Part shown: positions 16,554 through 23,747 of the stretch, one piece after another
Layout of the letters: each line of letters opens with the position of its first letter
Position numbering within the stretch: position 1 is the first letter of the stretch
NCBI RefSeq assembly: GCF_000974685.2
Contig: NZ_AP018738.1
Span: 558,001-622,000 of the forward strand
Length of the DNA: 64,000 nucleotides
Direction of reading: 5' to 3'
Source of the DNA: Ferriphaselus amnicola
GTDB taxonomy: Bacteria > Pseudomonadota > Gammaproteobacteria > Burkholderiales > Gallionellaceae
The notes under the pieces: model-generated
What the model saw: the letters and a program-made list of their open reading frames with translations, nothing else
What the model was told of the DNA's origin: nothing
The model's database searches: none
Program-made: the position numbers and the translations under genes

Positions 16554-17237
16554 TCACTCGGCGTGCTTGTCGCCGAGCGTGATCAAGGCGTACACGTCGT
16601 GGGCGAAATTATCGAGTTTGGCTAACCATAGCCGATTGCGACGGGTGAACGAGTTGTAGGCCAGCACCGCCGGGATCGCCACGGCCAAGCCGACCGCCGT
16701 CATGATGAGAGCCTCGCCCACCGGCCCGGCCACCTTGTCCAGCGTACCCTGGCCGCTCATACCGATCTGCACCAGCGCGTGGTAGATGCCCCAAACCGTA
16801 CCGAACAGGCCGACGAAGGGGGCAGCAGAGCCTGCCGAGGCGAGCACCGTCAGTCCGTATTCAACCTTGGCTGACTCTTGGTCGATGCTATTGCGCAGCA
16901 CGCGCGTGAGGTATTCCGACATGCCGCCCGCTGCGGAGAGCTTTTGCACGCCACTCTGATTTTCTGCGTTGACCAGTAGCGCCTGCCGTGCAAGTTCGGC
17001 GAAGGCGTTGTCGGTGGGTGCTGTGCCCAGCGAGACTTGCATCGCCTGCAAGGAGGGCGCTTCCCAGAAGCGCTTGAGGAAGGCGTCGGCCCGTTGACGC
17101 TCGCTACGGTTGGCCAGCGCCTTGGTGATGATCAGATACCAGCTTGCCATCGATAGCAGTAGTAGCAAGGCGAGCACGATCTTGCCCAACATATCTGATT
17201 GTGCGAGGAAATGGGCAAAGCCCAGACTCTGTTCCAT
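16554..17237 (-). CDS. exbB: TonB-system proton channel protein ExbB
   Basis: 227 residues with three membrane segments, MotA/TolQ/ExbB family. The GLFGTVWGIYHALVQIG and AVGLAVAIPAVLAYNSF signatures identify it. It forms the pentameric channel around ExbD. The start at 17237 (MEQSLGFAHFLAQSD) is chosen because the codon overlaps the tonB stop as TAATG, a typical coupling arrangement; the longer ORF adds a non-homologous N-terminus. Confidence 0.94.
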   Translation of the reverse strand: MEQSLGFAHFLAQSDMLGKIVLALLLLLSMASWYLIITKALANRSERQRADAFLKRFWEAPSLQAMQVSLGTAPTDNAFAELARQALLVNAENQSGVQKLSAAGGMSEYLTRVLRNSIDQESAKVEYGLTVLASAGSAAPFVGLFGTVWGIYHALVQIGMSGQGTLDKVAGPVGEALIMTAVGLAVAIPAVLAYNSFTRRNRLWLAKLDNFAHDVYALITLGDKHAE

Positions 17238-17863
17238 TATCTTCCTTCCAGTACAAAAACAAAGGGTTGGATCGCAGCTGTGATGACGGCGACCCCATCG
17301 CGGATGGCTGGCTTGCAACGCCAACCTTTCACCGCACTCACAGCAGCCTCGTCAAGAAGACGATAGCCGGACGTGGTTTTGACGTGCACGTTGGAGACGC
17401 GCCCCTCCGTGCTCAACTCGACCAGCAGCACCACACGTCCTTGCTCATTCATTCGCATGGAATGGGCAGGATAGCTGGGCGGGCTGCGCTCTGGGCAACT
17501 CACGGACAACTCGCCACTCAACATCACCGGCTGTGGCGGCAACGGCGGAGCTTCGATGACTATCGGTGCGGGCGGAGGAGGAGGGGCGACTGGCTCATCG
17601 GCCAACACGGGTGCATGTGCGACGAGCTGCTGCGGTTTGGGCGGCTCGATCGGACGCGGCTTGGGTTGCGGTCTCGGTGGTTCGGGTTGGGGTTTTTCCA
17701 GCGCGGGCGGATTGATGAGGTTGACTATCAGCGTCACCGCAGCATCCGGTGTGGGCAGGATGCGGTAGCTCCAAAGCACAAACAGCGCCGCACCATGCAG
17801 CACGATCACTAAGGTCAATCCGAACCACTGTTCTGGAGTCAATTTGCGCAGTGCGTCGAACAT
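17237..17863 (-). CDS. tonB: Energy transducer TonB
   Basis: 208 residues: one N-terminal membrane helix (about 13-33), a long Pro/Lys/Glu-rich periplasmic spacer (about 50-115), and a C-terminal TonB domain (about 125-208) with SYPAHSMRMNEQGRVVL and AVSAVKGWRCKPA. TonB delivers energy to outer-membrane receptors for siderophores, haem or other ligands. First gene of the tonB-exbB-exbD operon. No TonB-dependent receptor is found in the window. Confidence 0.93.
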   Translation of the reverse strand: MFDALRKLTPEQWFGLTLVIVLHGAALFVLWSYRILPTPDAAVTLIVNLINPPALEKPQPEPPRPQPKPRPIEPPKPQQLVAHAPVLADEPVAPPPPPAPIVIEAPPLPPQPVMLSGELSVSCPERSPPSYPAHSMRMNEQGRVVLLVELSTEGRVSNVHVKTTSGYRLLDEAAVSAVKGWRCKPAIRDGVAVITAAIQPFVFVLEGR

Positions 17864-17917
17864 TCAATCTTTACAGGTAGAGCAAGTCGATTTGAAACCT
17901 AGCTTTGTAGCCTTTGT

Positions 17918-18169
17918 TCACTTGGAGAGCCTTGCTTTTGCTCGCCGTGCCGTAACAGTAGCAGTTTGCACCATGCCTGCAAACATATCGTTCAGGAATT
18001 GCACGGCAACTGGAGGCGCTTTCTCTGGCGAGCCTGCATCGAAGGGCGGTTGCGGATCGTATTCGAGATAGAGTTGGATCGCTTGGGCATAGGTCTCGCT
18101 GGTGAGCAGCGCAGCGATCTTGAGCCAAAAATCGATGCGGGTAGTCACGATGTTCTGTACGAATTGCAT
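17918..18169 (-). pseudogene. C-terminal remnant of a DJ-1/PfpI (isonitrile hydratase-like) protein
   Basis: An 83-residue ORF whose middle reads TRIDFWLKIAALL ... YAQAIQLYLEYDPQPPFDAG then SPEKAPP. As I recall, this is the C-terminal end of DJ-1/PfpI proteins of the cyclohexyl-isocyanide hydratase type (TAGIDFAL...IQL.LEYDP.PPFD.GSP pattern). The N-terminal two thirds, with the nucleophilic Cys, are missing, and nothing similar is seen upstream to 18376. It is probably a decayed fragment. It may still be translated, and a short real gene cannot be ruled out. Confidence 0.5.
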
Positions 18170-18376
18170 TTCAAGATGATCGGGACTCTGTTCGGACGTG
18201 GTGGTTGGCGTGACAGAGATTAAGGTGGGAGCCGGAGTTTTCTGTTTGATCGGATGGAGATAGTTTCAGATCAGATGTATCTCGCGACTCGACGAGTTGA
18301 ACACACTCGATAAACAATAGCTGATACGGTGAGAAGGTGACAAATTGTCGTAGCCGATGGGGCTCGGTGAGGGTAC

Positions 18377-18913
18377 CTAAGCCGCAGGGATTTTCGCTAA
18401 CTTTCGCTGCAAAGTGCGACGATGCATTTTCAGCGCGCGCGCAGTTTCCGTGATATTTCCGTGATGCTCACCCAACTTGCGATGCAGGAATTCAGCTTCA
18501 TTAGTCGGTTGGGAGTTTAGGGGGAGTGCGGGCTCAGATGAAGTGGTGCCAGAGAGAGTAGCTGAGATTTGTTCGGCAGAGGAGGATTTGGCGAGGAACT
18601 GCACCGAACCGCAGTGGATGGCGCTGAGTGTTGGCGGGAGCGTGCTATTGTGAGTGAGCACGACTACGCGAGATTGGGGCTTGCTGCGATGCAGTAGATC
18701 GACTAATACCATGCCGCTGGCACCGGGCAGCTTCAGGTTGAATACGCCGAAATCGGGACGCAGCTCTAAGATCAACGGCAGTGCTTCTTCGGCGCTGATG
18801 GCGTGGTGTACGCTGTATCCTTGGCGTTTCAACGATTGTGCCAATGTGCGTGATTGCGAGACATCGTTGTCCACCAGAAGTAGTACTTTTTCAGTGGTGG
18901 CTTGCATGGTCAT
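18377..18913 (-). CDS. RegA/ActR-like response regulator with degenerate receiver
   Basis: 178 residues. The N-terminal receiver (about 8-120) is followed by a Pro/Ser linker and a Fis-type helix-turn-helix (GNITETARALKMHRRTLQRKL, about 153-173), the architecture of RegA/PrrA/ActR redox regulators. The phosphoacceptor position is Asn59 (VFNLKLPGASG, where the family has VxDLKLPG) and the acidic pocket reads VDND with Asn16. Thr87 and Lys in FLAKSS are kept. It therefore probably works without Asp phosphorylation. It is translationally coupled (ATGA overlap, 18910-18913) to an unknown protein upstream; no histidine kinase is adjacent. Confidence 0.85.
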   Translation of the reverse strand: MTMQATTEKVLLLVDNDVSQSRTLAQSLKRQGYSVHHAISAEEALPLILELRPDFGVFNLKLPGASGMVLVDLLHRSKPQSRVVVLTHNSTLPPTLSAIHCGSVQFLAKSSSAEQISATLSGTTSSEPALPLNSQPTNEAEFLHRKLGEHHGNITETARALKMHRRTLQRKLAKIPAA

Positions 18914-19458
18914 ACGGTTTCGATGCTGGAAGTTGCTGTTGCATTGGTATTTGGGATGGGTGCGTCAAATAGGCTCCCATTTGCTGACCATTCATCAGCC
19001 TGAATGACAAGCAGATCGGCGACTAAGGCCGCACCTCGCGTCGCGACATCCTCAAGATTTGCATAGCGTTCGCTCCACGGTGCGGAATCGTTCGCTGTCA
19101 GTAATTCGTGCAGTAAGCGATTCTTTTCCTCGCTCCAATCCATTACTTTCAAATATAGGGACAGGGCAATCTTATTAGTTTCACGCACGCCATGGAGTTT
19201 GATGCCTGATAGTTCGAACACAAGTGCTCCTATGCAGGTAAGTCGGATTCGACTTGCATCTTGGGATTGCAGACTGGCTTTTCGCGCAGCAAGGTAGTAC
19301 GACATGACCGTTTCGCTCAAGGCGATAGCTTCAGCGAATTGTCGCGAATCTAGGGCATTCTCAATCTCAGAGTAGGCACTTTGGAATAGTAGCTGCTGAG
19401 TAGGTAAGCCGGTTTTTGACGGACTTGGAGCGATGTTTTCTGGTTGTATTGTTGGCAT
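18910..19458 (-). CDS. Unknown protein coupled to the RegA-like regulator
   Basis: 182 residues, no signal peptide or membrane segment, predicted mainly helical. No family recognised. The N-terminal 20 residues are Pro/Ser-rich, followed by helices around FQSAYSEIENALDSRQF and AIALSETVMSYYLAARKASL. Its stop overlaps the regulator start by 4 nt, so the two are made together; a role in controlling or sensing for the regulator is a reasonable guess only. About 350 nt upstream lies a pair of RegR-box-like sequences (19805-19834). Confidence 0.7.
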   Translation of the reverse strand: MPTIQPENIAPSPSKTGLPTQQLLFQSAYSEIENALDSRQFAEAIALSETVMSYYLAARKASLQSQDASRIRLTCIGALVFELSGIKLHGVRETNKIALSLYLKVMDWSEEKNRLLHELLTANDSAPWSERYANLEDVATRGAALVADLLVIQADEWSANGSLFDAPIPNTNATATSSIETV

Positions 19459-19754
19459 GGCTCATCCTTGTTTCAACGCGGCCTCTTTAAGCGGTTCGAG
19501 GGGGGTTTGTTCAACTAATTTAACCTTTGGCTCGACACATTTCGGAGTGAGGTTTACTGGTGGAGAGTGCGGGAAAGTAATACCTCGCTCCATAGGAAAG
19601 TCCTGCAAAGCCGATCAGAGTGATTGCAATGATCAGTAATCTTGAGTGCCCTAGCCTATGGGGAAGCCGCATATCTACTCCGAAGATGGTGTTGATCAGT
19701 ACCCGTCGATGGCAGGAGGTTTTACGGATTCTGGGAGGAGACCTTATCGATCTG
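19459..19754. other. Long leader or intergenic region, no gene seen
   Basis: No ORF with coding character on either strand. It separates the unknown/regulator operon from a conserved block and operator-like boxes at 19755-19834. Because the upstream flank of the first cytochrome gene carries the same block, this may be the remains of a third copy of the duplicated unit or a shared promoter region. Confidence 0.4.
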
Positions 19755-19781
19755 CCACCGACTAGGCAGAGCGTAATCTAC
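19755..19781 (-). repeat. Conserved upstream block, copy 1
   Basis: 27 nt matching 20367-20393 at 25 positions. On the minus strand it starts GTAGATTACGC and ends AGTCGGTGG. It lies between the RegR-like boxes and the operon at 18377-19458, at the same order and similar distance as in copy 2. Confidence 0.7.
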
Positions 19782-19804
19782 AGAAAAACCCAGATGTGCG
19801 GAAT

Positions 19805-19834
19805 GTGGCATTTTGTCGCGCGACAAAATGTCGC
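19805..19834. promoter_or_regulatory. Two abutting RegR/RegA-type boxes in inverted orientation
   Basis: Plus strand 19805-19819 reads GTGGCATTTTGTCGC and minus strand 19834-19820 reads GCGACATTTTGTCGC. Both fit the RegR box as I recall it, GNGRCRTTNNGNCGC, at every defined position. Together they contain a perfect 22-bp palindrome (19809-19830). They lie upstream of the operon that encodes a RegA-like regulator and just past the first cytochrome terminator. Confidence 0.55.
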
Positions 19835-19850
19835 ACCCCAGAAATGGGGC

Positions 19851-19886
19851 AAACAATAAAGCCGACTTGCGTCGGCTTTATTGTTT
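19851..19886 (-). terminator. Terminator of cytochrome c gene A
   Basis: Perfect 16-bp inverted repeat (19851-19866 / 19871-19886) with loop TTGC; core AAAGCCGAC / GTCGGCTTT followed on the minus strand by ATTGTTT. It lies 15 nt past the stop of the gene at 19902. Confidence 0.85.
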
Positions 19887-19901
19887 CGATCCGAGATCGA
19901 G

Positions 19902-20213
19902 TTACAGGGTCATGATGAACTTGGCTAGGTCCTTGATCTGCGCTTCGTTGGCACCCATGCCCTTAGCTGGCATTTGACCCATCTTCCAGCCAAACTGACC
20001 ACCTTTGGTGATATTGGCTACCAGCGTTGCTTCTGCATCCTTCTGGCCCTTGTATTTCGTGGCTACATCCTTCCAGCTTGGCCCGACCAACTTGGTGTCG
20101 ATCTTGTGGCATGCGCCACATTTGGCCTTGCCATCAGCAGGCATATCAACAGCCATTGCATTGCCTGCAAACATCAAACCAACTACTGCTACTGTAGCGA
20201 AAATAGACTTCAT
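19902..20213 (-). CDS. Class I monohaem cytochrome c, copy A
   Basis: 103-residue periplasmic electron carrier of the small c-551/c-552 type. Signal peptide 1-21 (cleavage after AMA), haem motif C32-GA-C35-H36, and axial Met81 in GQMPAKGMG. It differs from copy B (20509-20820) at seven residues, mostly in the signal peptide and surface. Each copy has its own terminator and Shine-Dalgarno (GGAGAAGA), so they are separate transcription units from a tandem duplication. Copy A has a RegR-like box about 200 nt upstream. In an iron oxidiser such carriers may link Cyc2 to terminal oxidases; this is inference. Confidence 0.93.
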   Translation of the reverse strand: MKSIFATVAVVGLMFAGNAMAVDMPADGKAKCGACHKIDTKLVGPSWKDVATKYKGQKDAEATLVANITKGGQFGWKMGQMPAKGMGANEAQIKDLAKFIMTL

Positions 20214-20366
20214 ATTCTTCTCCGTGTTATCAACATTGTCAGTGGAGGGGATTCCTCCGTTCCTTGCTACTAAGTCGCCAGTTCGAGACTAGGATAAGAA
20301 CCAGACGATTAGATATTCCAGTCGATGAAGTCAGGGAAGATTCTGGGATGAGATATTGATAAGCCA

Positions 20367-20393
20367 CCACCGACTGGGCAGGGCGTAATCTAC
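20367..20393 (-). repeat. Conserved upstream block, copy 2
   Basis: Second copy of the 27-nt block at 19755-19781, here about 155 nt upstream of the cytochrome A start and between that gene and the RegR-like box at 20417-20431. The surrounding bases (GATTCTGGGA... and GGAATG...) are also related between the two sites. Confidence 0.7.
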
Positions 20394-20416
20394 CTAAATA
20401 TATCTAACGTTGGAAT

Positions 20417-20431
20417 GCGGCATTTTGTCGC
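20417..20431 (+). promoter_or_regulatory. RegR/RegA-type box upstream of cytochrome c A
   Basis: GCGGCATTTTGTCGC fits the RegR box consensus recalled as GNGRCRTTNNGNCGC at all defined positions. It lies about 204 nt upstream of the cytochrome A start and just past the cytochrome B terminator. Unlike the site at 19805-19834 it is a single box; the neighbouring half has decayed. Confidence 0.5.
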
Positions 20432-20458
20432 ACGTAAAATACTAGGCTTTGAGTTGGG

Positions 20459-20494
20459 CAACAAAAAAGCCAGCATACGCTGGCTTTTTTGTTG
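20459..20494 (-). terminator. Terminator of cytochrome c gene B
   Basis: Perfect 16-bp inverted repeat (20459-20474 / 20479-20494) with loop ATAC and a TTTTTTGTTG tail on the minus strand, 14 nt after the stop of the gene at 20509. Same design as the terminator of copy A. Confidence 0.88.
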
Positions 20495-20508
20495 ATGCTG
20501 TAACGAAA

Positions 20509-20820
20509 TTACAGAGTCATGATGAACTTGGCCAGATCTTTGATCTGAGCTTCGTTGGCACCCATGCCCTTAGCTGGCATTTGACCCATCTTCCAGCCAA
20601 ACTGACCACCCTTGGTGATGTTGGCTACCAGAGTTGCTTCAGCATCTTTGTTACCCTTGTACTTAGCTGCAACATCTTTCCATGCTGGGCCGACCAACTT
20701 GGTGTCGATCTTGTGGCAAGCGCCACACTTGGCCTTGCCATCAGCAGGCATATCAGTTGCCATTGCATTGCCAGCTACCATCAAACCTGCAACTGCTACT
20801 GCTGCGAAAATAGATTTCAT
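20509..20820 (-). CDS. Class I monohaem cytochrome c, copy B
   Basis: 103 residues, 96 identical to copy A. Signal peptide to residue 21, haem-binding CGACH at 32-36, Met81 ligand. The start at 20820 (MKSIFAAVAVAGL) has the same GGAGAAGA leader as copy A; the longer ORF reaching 20880 is only the leader read through. The sequence just upstream (ATTCTTCTCCGTG to CTTGCTAC on the plus strand) is conserved between the copies, but no RegR-like box is seen within 180 nt of this one, so the two copies may be regulated differently. Confidence 0.93.
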   Translation of the reverse strand: MKSIFAAVAVAGLMVAGNAMATDMPADGKAKCGACHKIDTKLVGPAWKDVAAKYKGNKDAEATLVANITKGGQFGWKMGQMPAKGMGANEAQIKDLAKFIMTL

Positions 20821-20950
20821 ATTCTTCTCCGTGAAAATCAACATTGTCAGTGGAGGATGTCCCCCGTCCCTTGCTACCATTTCGCCAGTTTCAGCTTATG
20901 CAAAAAACTAGACGACGGGATATTAACGCAAACAGAATATGATGGGTTGA

Positions 20951-20973
20951 CAAAAAATTCGGAAAATTTCCGA
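20951..20973 (-). terminator. Possible terminator of mgtE
   Basis: TCGGA / TCCGA pair (20959-20963 / 20969-20973) followed on the minus strand by ATTTTTTG, about 30 nt past the mgtE stop. The stem is short, so this is tentative. The plus strand here also reads TTGACA, which could be a chance promoter-like hexamer. Confidence 0.35.
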
Positions 20974-21000
20974 TAATTCGCTTCACCTTTTGGTGGGTGA

Positions 21001-22455
21001 TCAGTGGATCAAAAAGATCGTCGCTAAGCCAAGGAAGATGAAGAAACCGCCGCTGTCCGTGATGGCCGTGAGTAAGACGCTGGAGCCTATGGCCGGATCA
21101 CGTCCAAACCGTTGCATGGCAAGTGGGACGACCAAACCGACGATGGCGCCGAGTAGCAGGTTGAGTAGCATGGCGCTGGCCATGACTAAACCCAGCGGAA
21201 TGCTGTGGTAGAGCGCATAGGCAAATAGTCCTGCGACACTGCCCCATACCAAGCCGTTCAAGCCGCTGATGGCTAACTCTTTGATGAGCAAGTGGCGAGC
21301 ACTGGCCTGAGTGATTTGCCCTAAGGCGAGCGAGCGGATGATGATGGTGGTGGTTTGGTTGCCGGAGTTGCCTGCGATGCCTGCGACGATGGGCATCAGC
21401 GTAGCCAAAGCGACGAATTTTTCGATAGTGTCTTCGAAGCTGCCGATGACGCGCGAGGCGAAGAAGGCGGTGCACAGATTGAGCGCTAGCCACATCCAGC
21501 GGTTTTGCGCCGATTTCCATACCGAGGCGAAGATGTCTTCCTCTTCGCGCAGACCGGCCTGATTCAGTAAGTCTGTTTCGGACTCCTCACGGATGAAGTC
21601 CACCACCGCGTTCACAGTAACGCGGCCGACCAGTTTGCCATCTTCATCCACGACAGGAGCTGAGACTAGGTCATAACGCTCGAAGGCCTGTGCAGCTTGT
21701 TCGGCCTGATCGTCAGGGTGCAGCGTAACTGTCTCATGCTTGACTAGGGTTGCGACATCCAACTCCGGCTCGTTCACCAGCAAGAGGTTGAGTGGCAGCA
21801 CGCCTTTGAAGCGATCTTCGCGGTCAACGACGAATAATTGGTCGGTGTGGTCGGGCAATTCGTCGAAGCGGCGCAGGTAGCGCGACACCACTTCGAGGGT
21901 CACGTCCTCGCGGATGGTGACCATGTCGAAATCCATCAACGCACCTACGCAGTCCTCGGGATACGACATGGCTGCGCGCAGTTGTTCGCGCTCTTCCACT
22001 GGCAATGACTTGAATACGTCACGCATCACCGCTTGCGGTAGGTCGGGCGCTAAGTCGGCGATCTCATCGGTATCGAGTTGCTCGGTCGCTTCAAACAGCT
22101 CCTCGCGGCTCATGGTCGCAATCAGCGATTCGCGCACCGCATCTGAGACTTCGATCAGGATTTCGCCGTCGCGGTTGGCTTTGACTAGATCCCAGACGAT
22201 CAAACGTTGCTCAATTGGCAGCGCTTCAAGGATGTAGGCGATGTCGGCGGGGTGTAGCGTCTCCAGCTTATCGCTGAGTTCGGCCAAATGGCGTTTGTGC
22301 AGGATGGTTTCGACCAACTCATGGCGCTCTTCGCGCGGCATTTCTTGTTTGTGAACCAACGTTGCCACCAGTTCGTGACGATGCAACAGCGCCTCGACCT
22401 GTTTCAGGTGATGCTGTACATCCTCAGTGTAGTGGTGTTCGTGGTTCTCGGTCAT
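21001..22455 (-). CDS. mgtE: Magnesium transporter MgtE
   Basis: 484-residue Mg2+ channel. It has an N-terminal superhelical MgtE_N domain (about 35-135; LHPADIAYILEALP), paired CBS domains (about 140-265), a long plug helix and five C-terminal membrane helices with the pore signature PIVAGIAGNSGNQT. The N-terminal domain and CBS pair close the channel when cytosolic Mg2+ is high. Full length for the family. It stands alone. Confidence 0.95.
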   Translation of the reverse strand: MTENHEHHYTEDVQHHLKQVEALLHRHELVATLVHKQEMPREERHELVETILHKRHLAELSDKLETLHPADIAYILEALPIEQRLIVWDLVKANRDGEILIEVSDAVRESLIATMSREELFEATEQLDTDEIADLAPDLPQAVMRDVFKSLPVEEREQLRAAMSYPEDCVGALMDFDMVTIREDVTLEVVSRYLRRFDELPDHTDQLFVVDREDRFKGVLPLNLLLVNEPELDVATLVKHETVTLHPDDQAEQAAQAFERYDLVSAPVVDEDGKLVGRVTVNAVVDFIREESETDLLNQAGLREEEDIFASVWKSAQNRWMWLALNLCTAFFASRVIGSFEDTIEKFVALATLMPIVAGIAGNSGNQTTTIIIRSLALGQITQASARHLLIKELAISGLNGLVWGSVAGLFAYALYHSIPLGLVMASAMLLNLLLGAIVGLVVPLAMQRFGRDPAIGSSVLLTAITDSGGFFIFLGLATIFLIH

Positions 22456-22527
22456 TGCGCGCCCGCTCCAAAGTGGCGGCTATTCTAATGAAAATGCACT
22501 TAGGCCGTGCGAAAAATGCACTCGATG

Positions 22528-23127
22528 CTACTTACCCCAAGGGGTGACTAGATTCTGTGCGACACCTAAATGGTCGAGGATGCGTGCGACGACGAAATCG
22601 ACGATGTCCTGCACCGATTGCGGATGGTGATAAAAGCCGGGATTGGGCGGCAGGATGACGGCGCCAGCGTGCGTCAATTTGAGCATGTTCTCTAGGTGAA
22701 TGGCAGAGAACGGGGTTTCGCGGGGTACCAGAATCAGCGTGCGTCTTTCCTTGAGCATCACGTCAGCGGCGCGGGCGATGAGGTCGTCGGACATTCCAGT
22801 CGCTACGGCGGCGAGCATCCCCATGGTGCATGGGCAGATCACCATCGCATCTCCCGGGTTCGAGCCGGAAGCCATCGGTGCGAACCAGTCGTCACGCCCA
22901 TACACCGCCAACTCTCCAGTGAATGTACCCAGCCGCTCCAGCAGCAATAGCTGGGCTTCCTGCGGGCGCGAGGGGAGCGTGAAGCCCATCTCCTGAGTGG
23001 CAACGATCTGTGCGGCTTGTGTATAGACCAGCTGGACGCGATGACCGCTGTGCAGCAAGCACTCAAGCAAGCGAAAAGCATAAGGCAGGCCAGATGCACC
23101 AGTGAGGGCTAGGGTGATGGTTTTCAT
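22528..23127 (-). CDS. ubiX: Flavin prenyltransferase UbiX
   Basis: Attaches dimethylallyl phosphate to FMN, making the prenylated cofactor of the UbiD decarboxylase in ubiquinone synthesis. 199 residues with the flavodoxin-like start LALTGASGLPYAFRLL, the MASGSNPGDAMVICPCTMG loop and RRTLILVPRETPFSAIHLENM. The start at 23127 has an ATGA overlap with the upstream Gx transporter gene. No ubiD is in the window. Confidence 0.94.
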   Translation of the reverse strand: MKTITLALTGASGLPYAFRLLECLLHSGHRVQLVYTQAAQIVATQEMGFTLPSRPQEAQLLLLERLGTFTGELAVYGRDDWFAPMASGSNPGDAMVICPCTMGMLAAVATGMSDDLIARAADVMLKERRTLILVPRETPFSAIHLENMLKLTHAGAVILPPNPGFYHHPQSVQDIVDFVVARILDHLGVAQNLVTPWGK

Positions 23128-23654
23128 GTCGGATGTGTCGCGGGGGCGGAGTCCGGAGACAGGAAGCGGGTGGCGATTATACCGTTCACCGTGCCGAACA
23201 ACAGTGCCGCCGCCGCAAAGATGGGTAACAGCCAAGCCAGCCCAGCGTGTGGGATCAGCCAGACATAGACCACGACCATTTGGCCGCTAATGTGCGCGAA
23301 TGCGGCGAGGATGCTTTGACTGACTGGGCCGAAGACACGGTGTGGCAGATGACGACTCGCAGCCAGTACAAGCAAGCTGCATACTGCGCCGGATAGGCTG
23401 AGAAAGAAGCCCGGTGCGAGGAAGTTGCCGAACAACAAGCTGCCAGCAATGACGCGCAACAGCGAGACCCATGCCGCCGCGCGCCAACCATACCGAGTCA
23501 GCACGATCAAGGTGACGATGTTCGCCAGCCCTGGTTTAACTCCCGGCAACGGCGATGGAATCGCCGCTTCCAGCACCGATAGTCCAAATGCTGCCGCTGC
23601 CATGCGCGCCAGATGGTGATCTTCGGTCGAAGTCTCTAGTTTTATCGTACTCAT
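23124..23654 (-). CDS. Gx transporter / HepT-like membrane protein
   Basis: 176 residues with five or six membrane helices, resembling the Gx transporter family (heptaprenyl diphosphate synthase component I, PF07456). Motifs: EAAIPSPLPGVKPGLANIVTL and LLRVIAGSLLFGNFLAPGFFLSLSGA, which look like an ECF-transporter S-component. Neighbour to a NusG domain II protein, a pairing often seen with ApbE-type flavin transfer and quinone metabolism. Substrate unknown. Overlaps ubiX by 4 nt. Confidence 0.82.
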   Translation of the reverse strand: MSTIKLETSTEDHHLARMAAAAFGLSVLEAAIPSPLPGVKPGLANIVTLIVLTRYGWRAAAWVSLLRVIAGSLLFGNFLAPGFFLSLSGAVCSLLVLAASRHLPHRVFGPVSQSILAAFAHISGQMVVVYVWLIPHAGLAWLLPIFAAAALLFGTVNGIIATRFLSPDSAPATHPT

Positions 23655-23662
23655 GTTTACGA

Positions 23663-23736
23663 GTGCTGAGTATCGAGGGCTGAGTGCTGAGCAAATCCGG
23701 TGGCTGGGAGTTTACTCAGCACTCGGTACTTAGCAC
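23663..23736. repeat. 74-bp imperfect palindromic element
   Basis: Outer arms GTGCTGAGTA / TACTTAGCAC (9 of 10 paired) and inner arms GAGTGCTGAG (23682-23691) / CTCAGCACTC (23715-23724). The GTGCTGAG unit recurs inside the element. It fills most of the gap between the Gx transporter start and the NusG domain II stop and looks like a dispersed REP-like repeat. Confidence 0.7.
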
Positions 23737-23747
23737 GTACAACTGAC

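Noticed and set aside
20947-20976. Plus-strand promoter TTGACA...GATAAT past mgtE
   Set aside because: The spacer is 19 nt and no plus-strand gene follows; the same bases are better explained as a short terminator for mgtE on the minus strand.
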